From Bacillota bacterium (GTDB lineage Bacteria; Bacillota_I; Bacilli_A; RF39; UBA660), in contig JAEYYH010000008.1 in assembly GCA_023430885.1 (NCBI GenBank), forward strand, positions 1 through 64,000: a stretch of DNA of 64,000 bases. Direction: 5' to 3'. Shown piece after piece: positions 17,997 through 27,372 of the stretch (position 1 is the first letter of the stretch; every line of letters starts with the position of its first letter). The notes under the pieces were generated by a model, which saw only the letters and a list, made by a program, of their open reading frames with translations, did not search any database and was not told the origin of the DNA. A program made the translations under genes and the position numbers.

Positions 17997-18049
17997 ACTT
18001 AATATGTTAAAATTGCACTTGTCTATTAAAAAAAGGAGTTGTTGTTTAT

Positions 18050-19459
18050 ATGAAGAAAACAAAAATAATATGTAGTATTGGACCTGCAAGTTGTGATCCA
18101 GAAGTTATGGCTCAAATGGTTAATGTAGGTATGAATGTTGCAAGAATAAATTTTTCTCATGCTACAAATGAAGAAAAAGAAACTGTTGTTTCATCAGTAA
18201 AAAAAGTTAGAGAAATGACTGGAAAACACGTAGCAATTTTATACGATACTAAAGGACCTGAATTTCGTAACGGAATGATGGAAAACGGTGAAGTTAATCT
18301 TGTTGAAGGAAAAAATATTCGCGTAGTTAAAGAAACTGTTGTAGGAAATACTGAAAGATTTTCTGTAAATCATCCACAAGCTTTAGATTCTTTAGAAAAA
18401 GGTAGCGTTATTTTACTAGAAAATGGATTAATGAAAATAGAAGTTATATCTAAAGAAGAAGACGGTGTAACTTGTAAAATAGTTAATGGTGGGGTTTTAG
18501 GAAATAAAAAGAGTTTAAACGTTCCAGGAGCTCATTTAGATATTCCATTTATTAGTGAACAAGATAGAGAAGACATAATTTATGCTTGTGAGCATGAAGG
18601 AGATTTCTTAGCATTATCTTTCGTATCAACAAAAGAAGATGTACTTGCTGCTAGAGAAATACTAAAAGCTTATAATAGAGAAGATTTAAAAATTATATCT
18701 AAAATTGAAAGTACAACTGGTGTAGAAAATCTGGATTCAATCATTGAAGTATCAGATGGTATAATGGTTGCTCGTGGAGATTTAGGTGTAGAAGTTCCAA
18801 TGGAAAAACTACCAATTTACCAAAAGATGATAGTTCAAAAATGTCGTACATTTGGTAGAATTTGTATAGTTGCAACTGAAATGTTAGAATCAATGAAGAA
18901 AAATTCTCGTCCAACTAGAGCAGAAGTATCAGATGTTGCTAACGCAGTACTTGATGGTACAGATGCTGTTATGCTTTCTGGTGAAACTACAGTTGGAAAA
19001 TTTCCAATTGATACAGTTAGATTTATGGCTGATATTTGTGAAAATACTGAAAAATATTATGATTATGATTATGTATTTGAATCAAGAGGAAGAGAAGATA
19101 TAACTGAAACAATAGCCCAAAGTGTTATTGCTTGTGCAGAAACATTAGATGTTAAAATTATAGTAGCATCTACTACTAGTGGTTATACAGCTAGAACTGT
19201 AAGTAATTTAAAACCAAAGAGTTTAGTACTTGCTTCATGTCCAACTGCAGAAACTGCAAGATCTCTTGCTTTAAACTGGGGTGTATATCCTGTTATTGTT
19301 CCAGTATTTAAAAGTACTGATGAAATAGTAACTTCAGCAAAAGAACAAGCTTCTAAATTTATGCATTTAGAATCTGGAGATATTATAGTTGTAACTGGTG
19401 GATTTAATGTTCACGGTGTAGCTAGAACAACAAACTTCTTAAAAATCGAAGAAATATAA
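18050..19459 (+). CDS. pyk: Pyruvate kinase
   Basis: This 469-residue glycolytic enzyme makes ATP and pyruvate from phosphoenolpyruvate. It shows NVARINFSHA, DTKGPEFRN, the signature region KIESTTG...VARGDLGVEVP, ATEMLESM and SGETTVGKFP. It lacks the extra C-terminal PEP-utiliser domain found in Bacillus PykA. ATG follows AAAGGAGTT. Confidence 0.97.
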   Translation: MKKTKIICSIGPASCDPEVMAQMVNVGMNVARINFSHATNEEKETVVSSVKKVREMTGKHVAILYDTKGPEFRNGMMENGEVNLVEGKNIRVVKETVVGNTERFSVNHPQALDSLEKGSVILLENGLMKIEVISKEEDGVTCKIVNGGVLGNKKSLNVPGAHLDIPFISEQDREDIIYACEHEGDFLALSFVSTKEDVLAAREILKAYNREDLKIISKIESTTGVENLDSIIEVSDGIMVARGDLGVEVPMEKLPIYQKMIVQKCRTFGRICIVATEMLESMKKNSRPTRAEVSDVANAVLDGTDAVMLSGETTVGKFPIDTVRFMADICENTEKYYDYDYVFESRGREDITETIAQSVIACAETLDVKIIVASTTSGYTARTVSNLKPKSLVLASCPTAETARSLALNWGVYPVIVPVFKSTDEIVTSAKEQASKFMHLESGDIIVVTGGFNVHGVARTTNFLKIEEI

Positions 19460-19466
19460 AAAGAAA

Positions 19467-19522
19467 AAGAATTATTTAATGATGGGTTTATGTTTATATT
19501 CCATCTCCATTAAATAATTCTT
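19467..19522. terminator. Bidirectional terminator between pyk and tmcAL
   Basis: Perfect 15-bp stem (19467-19481 with 19508-19522) with T-runs on both strands. The last ten or so codons of tmcAL are encoded in it. Confidence 0.85.
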
Positions 19523-20623
19523 ATTTTTTTGTTTAAAAGGTAAAAAATAAATAGAACTAACTCTTTTTTCAATATCTAAAATTTCACTTTTTATATTAGA
19601 ATATCCAGTTATTATTGGTAATGAACTGGTCTTTTTTACTTTATTTAAATATTCTTTCCCTTTTTTATTAAACCCTAGTATTCTTATATATTCACCTTTT
19701 TGTGTTCCAGCAGCTTCTTCTTTAGTATAGCTACATAGAATATGAGTAAGCATTCTTTTAACCTTATTATATGTATATCTTTTTGTCTTTATATTATTAA
19801 TAAGTTCATCCATATTGTTAGAAGTATAAATGTATTTTTTAATTCTATTTTCTATACCTTCATCAACAGTATGATATATACTTAAATTATTAAAATCGCT
19901 TATTATCTTATATTTTAATAAATCAAAATAATCTTCAGTGTAACTTAAATCTTTTTGCATATATTCATATACGATAGGTGGAACGTATTTCTTAATATCT
20001 TTATTTTCTTTAAGGGCATTTCTAATGCTAGTAGCACTTACTACATCATTATCTAATTTTAAACTATGAAAATCATTAGTCCTTTTTATACAAATAGGTT
20101 TAATATTAGCCTTTTGTTTTTTTATTTCTTTAATATATGATATTGCAAGTAAGTCATTTGGTTTATCAATTTTAATATTAGTTAAATCACAAACAGCTCT
20201 AGATAATGCTGTAGGATAGCTTATTCCTTCATCTAAATAAGTCTTAACTTTTATATCAAATTCATCATTATCGATTTGAATACTGGCTATATTACTTAAA
20301 ATTTCTATATCATCAGTTTCACTACCAAAGACTAATCTATCAACATTCATATTTTTTAGTATTTCAATAGAACCTTTAGCAAATATATCAGCTCCTTGAC
20401 TTGAAAAAACAAAAGGTAATTCAATCACTATATCTACACCTAGTGATAAAGCTATATCTGTTTTATCCCATTTATTTATAAGACTAGAATCTCCACGTTG
20501 TAAAAAGTGTGAGCTCATAACTAGTACGATGATATCATCAGGATACATCTCTTTTATTTTATTTATATGATATAAATGTCCATTATGAAATGGATTATAT
20601 TCACAAATAATTCCAGTACTCAT
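19472..20623 (-). CDS. tmcAL: tRNA(Met) cytidine acetate ligase (YlbM/TmcAL)
   Basis: This 383-residue nucleotidyltransferase-fold enzyme acetylates the wobble cytidine of elongator tRNA-Met using acetate and ATP. The HxGH-like motif is in EYNPFHNGHLYHI near the N-terminus, with QRGDSSLINKWDKT and the later SATSIRNAL. The frame is open to 20803, but the ATG at 20623 directly follows GAGGTGAT and gives the family N-terminus (MSTGIICEYNP). In Bacillus, ylbM lies near the DUF177-rpmF pair, as here. Confidence 0.92.
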   Translation of the reverse strand: MSTGIICEYNPFHNGHLYHINKIKEMYPDDIIVLVMSSHFLQRGDSSLINKWDKTDIALSLGVDIVIELPFVFSSQGADIFAKGSIEILKNMNVDRLVFGSETDDIEILSNIASIQIDNDEFDIKVKTYLDEGISYPTALSRAVCDLTNIKIDKPNDLLAISYIKEIKKQKANIKPICIKRTNDFHSLKLDNDVVSATSIRNALKENKDIKKYVPPIVYEYMQKDLSYTEDYFDLLKYKIISDFNNLSIYHTVDEGIENRIKKYIYTSNNMDELINNIKTKRYTYNKVKRMLTHILCSYTKEEAAGTQKGEYIRILGFNKKGKEYLNKVKKTSSLPIITGYSNIKSEILDIEKRVSSIYFLPFKQKNKNYLMEMEYKHKPIIK

Positions 20624-20684
20624 AAAATCACCTCGTTTATATAATATCATATTTTTAAATTTATTTATATAACTAATAAAATAC

Positions 20685-20713
20685 TTGCATTTTCCTCTAT
20701 TTTTATGTATAAT
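20685..20713 (+). promoter_or_regulatory. Promoter for the DUF177-rpmF operon
   Basis: TTGCAT (20685-20690) and TATAAT (20708-20713), 17-base spacer. Confidence 0.75.
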
Positions 20714-20738
20714 TGGTAGGTATGTCGGTGGTGATTGA

Positions 20739-21221
20739 ATGATTATTGATATTAGTAAATTGAAGAATGGTTCTGAAACTAATATAGAAGTTAATGAAAA
20801 CATTAATATAGAAAAAGAAAAGCTGCAATCAGTAAATATCTTGGATTTAAAAAATGCTTCTATTAATGGCTATATTCATGATGATGAAATGGAAAATTAT
20901 TATTTAGATTTACTTGTTAGTGGAACTATGGTTTTACCTTGTTCTATAACATTACAACCGGTTGATTATGCTTTTGAAACTAAAATCGAAGGTGATTATT
21001 CACAAATGATGTCAGAAATCGGAGATTTCGGTGAAAAAGTAAAGAATTGTATTGATATTTTTCCTATTATATGGGAAAATATACTAATGGAAATTCCTAT
21101 AAAAGTTACTTGTCCAGATGCTACTGATTTGAAGCTATCTGGTGATGGTTGGAAATTAGTAACTGAAGGGGAAGAAGAAAAGACTACTTCAGCTTTTGAT
21201 AAGCTAAAGGATCTACTATAG
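20739..21221 (+). CDS. YceD/DUF177 family protein
   Basis: This 160-residue acidic protein of the YceD (DUF177) family is characteristically encoded just upstream of rpmF, as here. It has the family core where LPCSITLQPVDYAFE would hold the usual CxRCL region; the Cys pair is not intact. The family is linked to 23S rRNA maturation; its precise role here is inferred. ATG follows GGTGATTGA. Confidence 0.85.
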   Translation: MIIDISKLKNGSETNIEVNENINIEKEKLQSVNILDLKNASINGYIHDDEMENYYLDLLVSGTMVLPCSITLQPVDYAFETKIEGDYSQMMSEIGDFGEKVKNCIDIFPIIWENILMEIPIKVTCPDATDLKLSGDGWKLVTEGEEEKTTSAFDKLKDLL

Positions 21222-21238
21222 GAAAAGAGGTGTTGATG

Positions 21239-21451
21239 ATGATGAAATTAAATATTCAATTATTTGCTGTACCATTTAGAAAAGTTAGTAAAACTAGAGG
21301 TAGAATGAGAAGAACTCATTATAAAATTAGTGAAAATAGTACAACTAAATGTCCAAAATGTGGTGCTGATGTAAGACCACACAGAGTTTGTGCTGCTTGT
21401 GGTAGCTACAAAGGTAAAGAAGTAATTAAAAAAGAAGAAACAGCTGCATAG
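21239..21451 (+). CDS. rpmF: Ribosomal protein L32
   Basis: This small basic protein of about 70 residues matches the bacterial L32 pattern AVPFRKVSKTRGRMRRTH with a zinc ribbon CPKCG...CAACG. The N-terminus is slightly extended (MKLNIQLF before AVPFRK). Three ATGs in a row at 21236, 21239 and 21242 follow GAGGTG; spacing slightly favours the middle one, so the start is uncertain by one codon each way. Confidence 0.93.
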   Translation: MMKLNIQLFAVPFRKVSKTRGRMRRTHYKISENSTTKCPKCGADVRPHRVCAACGSYKGKEVIKKEETAA

Positions 21452-21506
21452 TTGTTTTTTTTTTGCTTTTTTAGTATAATAAAAACTAGAATAGAGGATG
21501 ACGTAA

Positions 21507-23120
21507 ATGAATAAAAAGGGTTTTACTTTAGTAGAGTTATTAGGTGTTTTAATAATTATGGCTATTATTATGGTAATTGTGGTTACACCAATAATAGGTC
21601 AAATTAGAAATACTTCAAAGAAACTAGATAGTGCATCATTGCAAGTTTTGTATAAAAGTGCTGATAGTTATTTAGATGCAAATAAAAATTTATATCCTAA
21701 AAACAATGGAATGATATATTATATTTCGGTAGGTCAATTGATTGATAACGCCAAACTTACTAGTAATTATTTATCATCATACTCAGAAAAAGTATTATCA
21801 AGGAGCAATGTAATAAAGGTTGCGGTTGAAGATGGAGGATATCAATTCTCATTTGCAGAAAGTGCTGAAAATTTATCAACATTATATAAGGCTTACCAAG
21901 ATGTAGCAAATGATAGTACTTATACTTTTCTTGGAGGAACTTATTTTTCTGGGGCAGCTGCTAATAACTATGTATATTATAGTGGTTTTATGTGGCGTAT
22001 TATGGGAATAAATAAGGATGGTAGTATAAAGCTTGTAGCTGATGAACCTATCACTACTTTAAATTACGGAGCAGATCTTTTATATAAAAATAGTTATGTT
22101 AAAGAATGGTTAAATGATTATTTTTTAAGTAGATTAAAATACTCAGATCATCTAATTGAACAAAGATTTTGCTACTTAGCAACTTCAAATAGTGCTGCAA
22201 ATCAAGATGTTTGTGGTTCTTTAATTGAGAGTTCTATTGATCGGGCAATGATAGGGCAACTTTCATTATATGAGTATAACATGTCTGTATTGAACGGAAA
22301 TACTTATTTAGATAACGATTTTGTATCATCAACTTTAACATATTCAACAACTGATACAAGCAAATTATTTACAGTTTTAGCAGATGGAAGCATAACAACA
22401 AAGAATATAAATAGTATGCATTATGTTAGACCTGTTATAAGTTTAATGCCAGAATCTACAATAACAAGTGGAAGTGGTTCTTCTGCAAACCCTTACATAC
22501 TATTTAAACAAGTTGCAAGTGTAAGTCAACAAGATAATAGAACTTTGAATTCACTTAATTTATCAGATGGAGAATATATAAGTATTAACAGTAAAACTTA
22601 CAGGGTAGTAGACAATGATAAATCTAATGTGAAAGTTATATTAAATGATTTATATAAAAATTCTGGTGTTAATTATTCGGCCTCATTCGGTCCAAGTTCC
22701 ACATTTAACACTAGCGAAGGCTTAGCTCAATATTTAAATAACACAATGTATTTTAATGAATATCAACCTTTAGAAGGCGCAGTAAAGATGGGATTTTGGT
22801 ACCAAGGAGATTCTACATCATTATCTCCATATTACAAGACTACATCATTATCCAAAACAGGAATTATATATGGTGTATATGTAGGCTTACCTAAGATAGG
22901 TGAACTATTAACAGTACCAATCTATAAACAAGTAACAAATAGCTTTTGGACTATTTCTAAGAGTTCTGCCTCAACCGTTAATACTGTGTCATCTACAGGT
23001 GTTGTAGAAACAAATGTTTCTAGTAGTGCCTATGTTAGGCCAGTCGTAATATTAGATGCGGCTATTTTAGTAGCAAGTGGTAATGGAACTAGTGCTACTC
23101 CATATGTAATAGTACAATAA
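21507..23120 (+). CDS. Prepilin-like secreted protein with a duplicated C-terminal domain
   Basis: This 537-residue protein has a type IV prepilin leader: MNKKG/FTLVELLGVLIIMAII, with the peptidase site after Gly5 and Glu at mature position 5. The long mature part contains two related blocks, each ending in a YVRPV(I/V) motif, a short acidic turn, SG(S/N)G and PY (about residues 305-335 and 505-537). It is far larger than ordinary pseudopilins, so it may be a surface adhesin-like pilin. No pilus assembly genes are in the window. Confidence 0.75.
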   Translation: MNKKGFTLVELLGVLIIMAIIMVIVVTPIIGQIRNTSKKLDSASLQVLYKSADSYLDANKNLYPKNNGMIYYISVGQLIDNAKLTSNYLSSYSEKVLSRSNVIKVAVEDGGYQFSFAESAENLSTLYKAYQDVANDSTYTFLGGTYFSGAAANNYVYYSGFMWRIMGINKDGSIKLVADEPITTLNYGADLLYKNSYVKEWLNDYFLSRLKYSDHLIEQRFCYLATSNSAANQDVCGSLIESSIDRAMIGQLSLYEYNMSVLNGNTYLDNDFVSSTLTYSTTDTSKLFTVLADGSITTKNINSMHYVRPVISLMPESTITSGSGSSANPYILFKQVASVSQQDNRTLNSLNLSDGEYISINSKTYRVVDNDKSNVKVILNDLYKNSGVNYSASFGPSSTFNTSEGLAQYLNNTMYFNEYQPLEGAVKMGFWYQGDSTSLSPYYKTTSLSKTGIIYGVYVGLPKIGELLTVPIYKQVTNSFWTISKSSASTVNTVSSTGVVETNVSSSAYVRPVVILDAAILVASGNGTSATPYVIVQ

Positions 23121-23146
23121 AAGAAAGCTAAGCTTTCTTTTTTAAT
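23119..23146. terminator. Bidirectional terminator between pilin-like gene and rodA
   Basis: AAAGAAAGC/GCTTTCTTT stem (23120-23128 with 23132-23140), with T-runs on both strands. Confidence 0.75.
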
Positions 23147-24269
23147 TTTTATATTGTTTATTCTCGTTATTAATATTAAATATTAATCCAATCATAATCA
23201 TGTAACTAAGTAAACTTGATCCACCATAACTTATAAAAGGTAAGGTTATGCCTGTTATAGGGAGAAGACCAAAAGTCATACCTATATTTTGAATTTGCTG
23301 GTATATAAGAATTCCCAATATACCACTAACTATATATCTATTCGTTCTGTTTTTGCTTCTTTCAGCAATATGAATAATTTCCATATCAAAGTATATAATA
23401 AGCATTAGCAATATGACAGCACCAATAAAACCAAAATTTGAAGCATATACAGCAAAAATAAAATCCGTATGTGCCTCAGGAAAATATATTGGTGTTTTAT
23501 TAAAACCATGACCTATATAACCAGCAGATCCAATAGCAGTCATCCCATTTTCTAACTGCATTCCCACTGATGAAGACCAATTAATTATACGCTCTATTCT
23601 TAAAAAAAAACTATTTCCTAATAGTTTGATAAATAAATTGATGTTGAAAAAATATAAATATAATATAGAAGAAATAACAGCTAAGAAACTAGCAATTCCA
23701 AGATAAAACCAGCGCATTCTAAACTTACTAACAAATAAAATGACAATAGTTAAGATTAGATACATAAAAACGGCTCCAGTATCAGGTTCTAAAAATGTAA
23801 GTGCAGCTGGTATACAAACAATAAACATTACTTTTAATAATAAAATAAATTCATTTTTATTACTCTTAACTTTATTTTTTCTCTGATTTTCACTTATGAA
23901 AACGGATAAATATATTACTAAAATTATTTTCATAAATTCACTTGGTTGAATGGTGCCAACACCGGGTATTTTAAACCAACATTTAGCATTATTAATTGGC
24001 ACACCAATAACAAGCAAAATAATTAGTGTAATAATACCTATAATATATAATATTGAGGCATTCTTAATTATAATGTCATTCCCTATATAAACGATAAAGC
24101 CAATTAGCAATATTCCTATCATTATCCATAAAATTTGCTTGTATATAATTTGATTTATAGTGAAATTAATTGTATCAGCACTATATAAAGTAATAAGTGA
24201 AATAGCAAAAAAACAACATAAGCAAACAATTAAAATGTAATTAAATTTGTATCTGTTTTTTATTTTCAT
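23142..24269 (-). CDS. rodA: SEDS peptidoglycan glycosyltransferase (RodA/FtsW)
   Basis: This 375-residue polytopic protein has about ten helices and the SEDS motifs GTIQPSEFMKI and PFISYGGSSLL near the end. It polymerises lipid II in wall synthesis, usually with a class B PBP; such a PBP is encoded at 33787. Assignment to RodA rather than FtsW or SpoVE rests on general similarity and size, and is not certain. ATG follows GGTGAT. Confidence 0.88.
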   Translation of the reverse strand: MKIKNRYKFNYILIVCLCCFFAISLITLYSADTINFTINQIIYKQILWIMIGILLIGFIVYIGNDIIIKNASILYIIGIITLIILLVIGVPINNAKCWFKIPGVGTIQPSEFMKIILVIYLSVFISENQRKNKVKSNKNEFILLLKVMFIVCIPAALTFLEPDTGAVFMYLILTIVILFVSKFRMRWFYLGIASFLAVISSILYLYFFNINLFIKLLGNSFFLRIERIINWSSSVGMQLENGMTAIGSAGYIGHGFNKTPIYFPEAHTDFIFAVYASNFGFIGAVILLMLIIYFDMEIIHIAERSKNRTNRYIVSGILGILIYQQIQNIGMTFGLLPITGITLPFISYGGSSLLSYMIMIGLIFNINNENKQYKN

Positions 24270-24363
24270 ATTATCACCAATATTAGTATGTAATTAAAAA
24301 AAGTGATTATGCAATTAATTTGACAATTACTCATTTTATAGTATAATTATATAAGGTGATTAG

Positions 24364-24678
24364 ATGGAATACATACAATATATAATCATAATTGCACTTA
24401 TGCTAATAATTGCAGTTGCCATTACTAGAGCGTCTCGCAAGGATGCTAAAATAGAAGTAAATCGTTTAGTTGATTACTTAGGTGGTAAATGTAATATAAT
24501 AAATTATGAGGCAAATAAATCCCGTTTTATGGTAACTTTAAAAGATATTTCTTTAGTTAATAAAGAAGGTATTCAGAGAATGGGAGCACAAGGTATGGTA
24601 GAGATAGATAATCAATTGAAAATTATCTTAGGAAACCAGGCTGAAGTGTTAAAAAAGCATATTGATGAGTTAAAGTGA
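24364..24678 (+). CDS. Membrane-anchored PTS EIIB-like domain lacking the active Cys
   Basis: This 104-residue protein has an N-terminal transmembrane helix (residues 4-24) and a domain resembling the glucose-type EIIB fold: VDYLGGKCNIINYEANKSRF, then VTLKD, GAQGMVEI and KIILGNQAEVLKKHI. In true EIIB the phosphorylated Cys sits in the pattern CxTRL; here that region reads NKSRF, so phosphotransfer is not expected. No sugar permease is nearby. The function is unknown; a sensory or regulatory role is conceivable. Confidence 0.65.
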   Translation: MEYIQYIIIIALMLIIAVAITRASRKDAKIEVNRLVDYLGGKCNIINYEANKSRFMVTLKDISLVNKEGIQRMGAQGMVEIDNQLKIILGNQAEVLKKHIDELK

Positions 24679-24697
24679 TAAATTTTATCACTTTTTT
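24674..24697 (+). terminator. Terminator after the EIIB-like gene
   Basis: AGTGATA/TATCACT stem overlapping the TGA stop, followed by seven T. Confidence 0.8.
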
Positions 24698-24754
24698 TCT
24701 TGCTTCGACATAAATCGACACAAGTAAGGTATACAATTAAATTGGGGTGAATTT

Positions 24755-25990
24755 ATGCAATATATAAATGATGTAGTATTGTGTTCTATATATTTATTAT
24801 TTCCTATTTCAATGTACTATTTTTATATTGCCTATAACAAAAAAATAGAGTCAAAAGAAAATGACTTGCTCTTATGTTTTGCACTTTTTTCTTCTATGTA
24901 TTTAATAATATTTGGGGGTGCAGATGGATTCCCGAGAACAGCACTTTTATTAGCTAATATTCCTATAATACTAGCATATATTAAGAAAAGACCTAAAGAA
25001 GCTGTATTTTTATCAATAATGTATATTATGGCAGCTGTATACTTATTTAATGTGACATTTACATGTGTACTTTTAGAATATATAATATATTTCTTTATAT
25101 ATTGTGTAATTAGAAAAGAAAATATTAATCAATACTTATTTACAACAATTATTTTTGGAACTAAAACTTTTTTGTTTTTAATTTGTAGTGGGACATCGTC
25201 TTATTTCTTTAATGAGTATATATTTAATGATATTTTATGCATATCTATTCCAATAACTTATGGTACTGCTCTGTTAATTCTTTATATAGCAGATTTAGGT
25301 GATGACATAATAAAGTATCATTTAAGTTATAAAGAACTGGTAAAAGAAAAACAAATAAGAACATCTTTATTTAAAATAACACATGAAATTAAAAATCCTT
25401 TAGCTGTATGTAAAGGTTATTTAGACATGCTAGATGTAAATAATGCTGAACAATGTAAGAAATATATACCAATTATAGATGTTGAGATTAAACATACTCT
25501 TTTAATACTGCAGGACTTTTCTTCATTTTCAAAAATTACTGTAGAAAAAGATATTATGGATATTAATTATTTACTAGGTGAGGTTGTCTGTAATTTAAGT
25601 GAATTATTAGAAAAGAATGATATTAAGCTTATTTTTAATTTTGATGATGAAATATATATAAATGCTGATTATACAAGATTAATGCAAGTATTTATAAATA
25701 TAATAAAAAATAGCATTGAGTCTTTTGAAGATAAGAAGCGCAAAAAAATAAGTATTACAGAAATAGAAGAAACTAATTATATATATATTATGGTTGAAGA
25801 TAATGGTAAGGGGATAGAAAAAGAAAATATGGTTCATATTAGTGAACCCTTCTTTACTACGAAGAAAACGGGTACTGGTTTAGGAATATCACTTTCTAAT
25901 GAGATAATTACATCGCATGGTGGTACCATGAAATATGAATCTGAATATGGTAGAGGCACTAAAGTTACAATTAAATTACCAAAAAAATAG
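24755..25990 (+). CDS. Orphan membrane sensor histidine kinase (KinB-like)
   Basis: This 411-residue protein has six or so transmembrane segments in residues 1-190, an H-box THEIKNPLAVCKGYLDML (about residue 211), N-box NIIKNSIESF, G1 VEDNGKGIE, and F/G2 FFTTKKTGTGLGISLS. There is no response regulator beside it. The architecture (multi-helix sensor plus HisKA/HATPase) resembles sporulation phosphorelay kinases such as KinB. As spore genes follow within 3 kb, a role in sporulation entry is a reasonable inference only. Confidence 0.85.
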   Translation: MQYINDVVLCSIYLLFPISMYYFYIAYNKKIESKENDLLLCFALFSSMYLIIFGGADGFPRTALLLANIPIILAYIKKRPKEAVFLSIMYIMAAVYLFNVTFTCVLLEYIIYFFIYCVIRKENINQYLFTTIIFGTKTFLFLICSGTSSYFFNEYIFNDILCISIPITYGTALLILYIADLGDDIIKYHLSYKELVKEKQIRTSLFKITHEIKNPLAVCKGYLDMLDVNNAEQCKKYIPIIDVEIKHTLLILQDFSSFSKITVEKDIMDINYLLGEVVCNLSELLEKNDIKLIFNFDDEIYINADYTRLMQVFINIIKNSIESFEDKKRKKISITEIEETNYIYIMVEDNGKGIEKENMVHISEPFFTTKKTGTGLGISLSNEIITSHGGTMKYESEYGRGTKVTIKLPKK

Positions 25991-26014
25991 CTACTAGTTA
26001 TCTAGTAGCTATTT
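25985..26014. terminator. Bidirectional terminator shared by kinase and transglutaminase-like genes
   Basis: Perfect 13-bp stem (25985-25997 with 26002-26014). Both convergent stop codons are inside or at its edge. Confidence 0.85.
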
Positions 26015-26939
26015 CTGAATAAACAGAAGCATCATAATTATGTTGAACTGCTTCTTTTTGAAATAGTGTTGCATCATCTATTAAAAAGAAATCATATATT
26101 AAAACATTTGCGCCTGTATCTGTAACTGGGTCATCCCAAGTTAAATCTAAATGATACCAAGCATTATCTATGTAAACGGCATTCCATATATGATCATTAT
26201 TTGATATTTTAAAGTTTGGAACACCAATAGTATTTAGAAATACTGCCATAACATCTGTATATCCGCTACATAAGGCTATATGGTTTTCAAGAACACCAGA
26301 AGCTTTATGAGAATTAAAAATGTTAGCATTATAAATTTTATTTTTAATTTCATTTGAGCGATCTTCATCATATATAGTAGTATTTATAATATAATCATGA
26401 AATGCTTTAATTTTTTCATTTATAGTCATATCATTAGTTATAACTTGACTCATGATATTATTTATTTTATCTTCAGTATAAGTTATTTCTTCAGAACTAT
26501 ATAACTTATCCACCATAATATTTATTTTACCCATACTGTTAGTAGAAATATAAAGTTTGTTAAAACTATTAAAAGGATTAACAAAATTATTTATAATTGT
26601 TAGTGAAGTAGTATCACTAGATAAATCTTCTACATCAGATATGCAGTCTGTATATTCATCGCCACAGTAAAATGTGAACTCATCTAATCCACTATCTATA
26701 ATTGTATATATATCATTTAGTAAATCTTTTTTTGAAGTAGTAGCAAAATCATCAGTTATACTAACATAATTATAGTCAGCCTTTTTTGCATATTTATTTG
26801 TACTATATTCGGTTATTTCTTTACTAAATATGTAATTTTCAACAATATATTTATTAATCGGATCATGGTAAACAATTAGACCAATTAAAATTCCAAAATA
26901 TATGATAGTTACGATTATCTTCCTAACTGTTTTTCCCAT
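25998..26939 (-). CDS. Membrane-anchored transglutaminase-like protein
   Basis: This 313-residue protein has an N-terminal transmembrane helix (about residues 8-26) and a C-terminal transglutaminase-core domain with the Cys-His-Asp triad: ALCSGYTD (Cys near 220), NDHIWNAVYI (His near 246) and HLDLTWDDP (Asp near 260). The domain should lie outside the membrane. Bacterial members act as proteases or cross-linking enzymes on cell-surface peptides; the substrate is not known. ATG follows AGGTGAG. Confidence 0.82.
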   Translation of the reverse strand: MGKTVRKIIVTIIYFGILIGLIVYHDPINKYIVENYIFSKEITEYSTNKYAKKADYNYVSITDDFATTSKKDLLNDIYTIIDSGLDEFTFYCGDEYTDCISDVEDLSSDTTSLTIINNFVNPFNSFNKLYISTNSMGKINIMVDKLYSSEEITYTEDKINNIMSQVITNDMTINEKIKAFHDYIINTTIYDEDRSNEIKNKIYNANIFNSHKASGVLENHIALCSGYTDVMAVFLNTIGVPNFKISNNDHIWNAVYIDNAWYHLDLTWDDPVTDTGANVLIYDFFLIDDATLFQKEAVQHNYDASVYSEIATR

Positions 26940-27002
26940 ATTCTCACCTATTTTTATTATAGCATACTATTTAAAAAATTATGAAAAAAAAAGAAGTAAA
27001 TA

Positions 27003-27266
27003 TTACTCCATAGTGTTAACTTTAGTAGTTAAACGTGATTTGCTACGAGCAGATTTATTCTTTGGTGTTACTCCGCTTGCTACTGCTTTGTCTATCTTTT
27101 TAATAGCTACTTTTAAATTAGCAGAAGCTTTTTCTTTATCTTTATTTACTACAGCTTTTTCTACATTCTTAATAGCTGTTTTCATACTAGCTTCAAAAAG
27201 ATTGTTTTCTACAGTTCTTTTACAATTTTTTCTTACAGCTTTTTTTGCATTCTTCATATTTGGCAT
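27003..27266 (-). CDS. rpsT: Ribosomal protein S20
   Basis: This 87-residue, very lysine-rich helical protein shows the S20 pattern NAKKAVRKNCKR...NLKVAIKKIDKAVASGVTPKNKSARSKSRL. ATG follows GGAGGTGA. It is divergent from gpr, the same neighbourhood as in Bacillus subtilis (rpsT-gpr-spoIIP). Confidence 0.95.
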   Translation of the reverse strand: MPNMKNAKKAVRKNCKRTVENNLFEASMKTAIKNVEKAVVNKDKEKASANLKVAIKKIDKAVASGVTPKNKSARSKSRLTTKVNTME

Positions 27267-27300
27267 ATAATTTCACCTCCAAGTCAACTTAACACTATTG

Positions 27301-27329
27301 ATTTTAACAAAAAAAACAAAAAAAAGCAA
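27301..27329 (-). promoter_or_regulatory. rpsT promoter
   Basis: TTGCTT (27324-27329) and TAAAAT (27301-27306) on the minus strand, 17-base spacer. Confidence 0.5.
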
Positions 27330-27372
27330 TAAAAAAAGGCATTTTTGGTAAAAATATATATAGGGTGATAAT

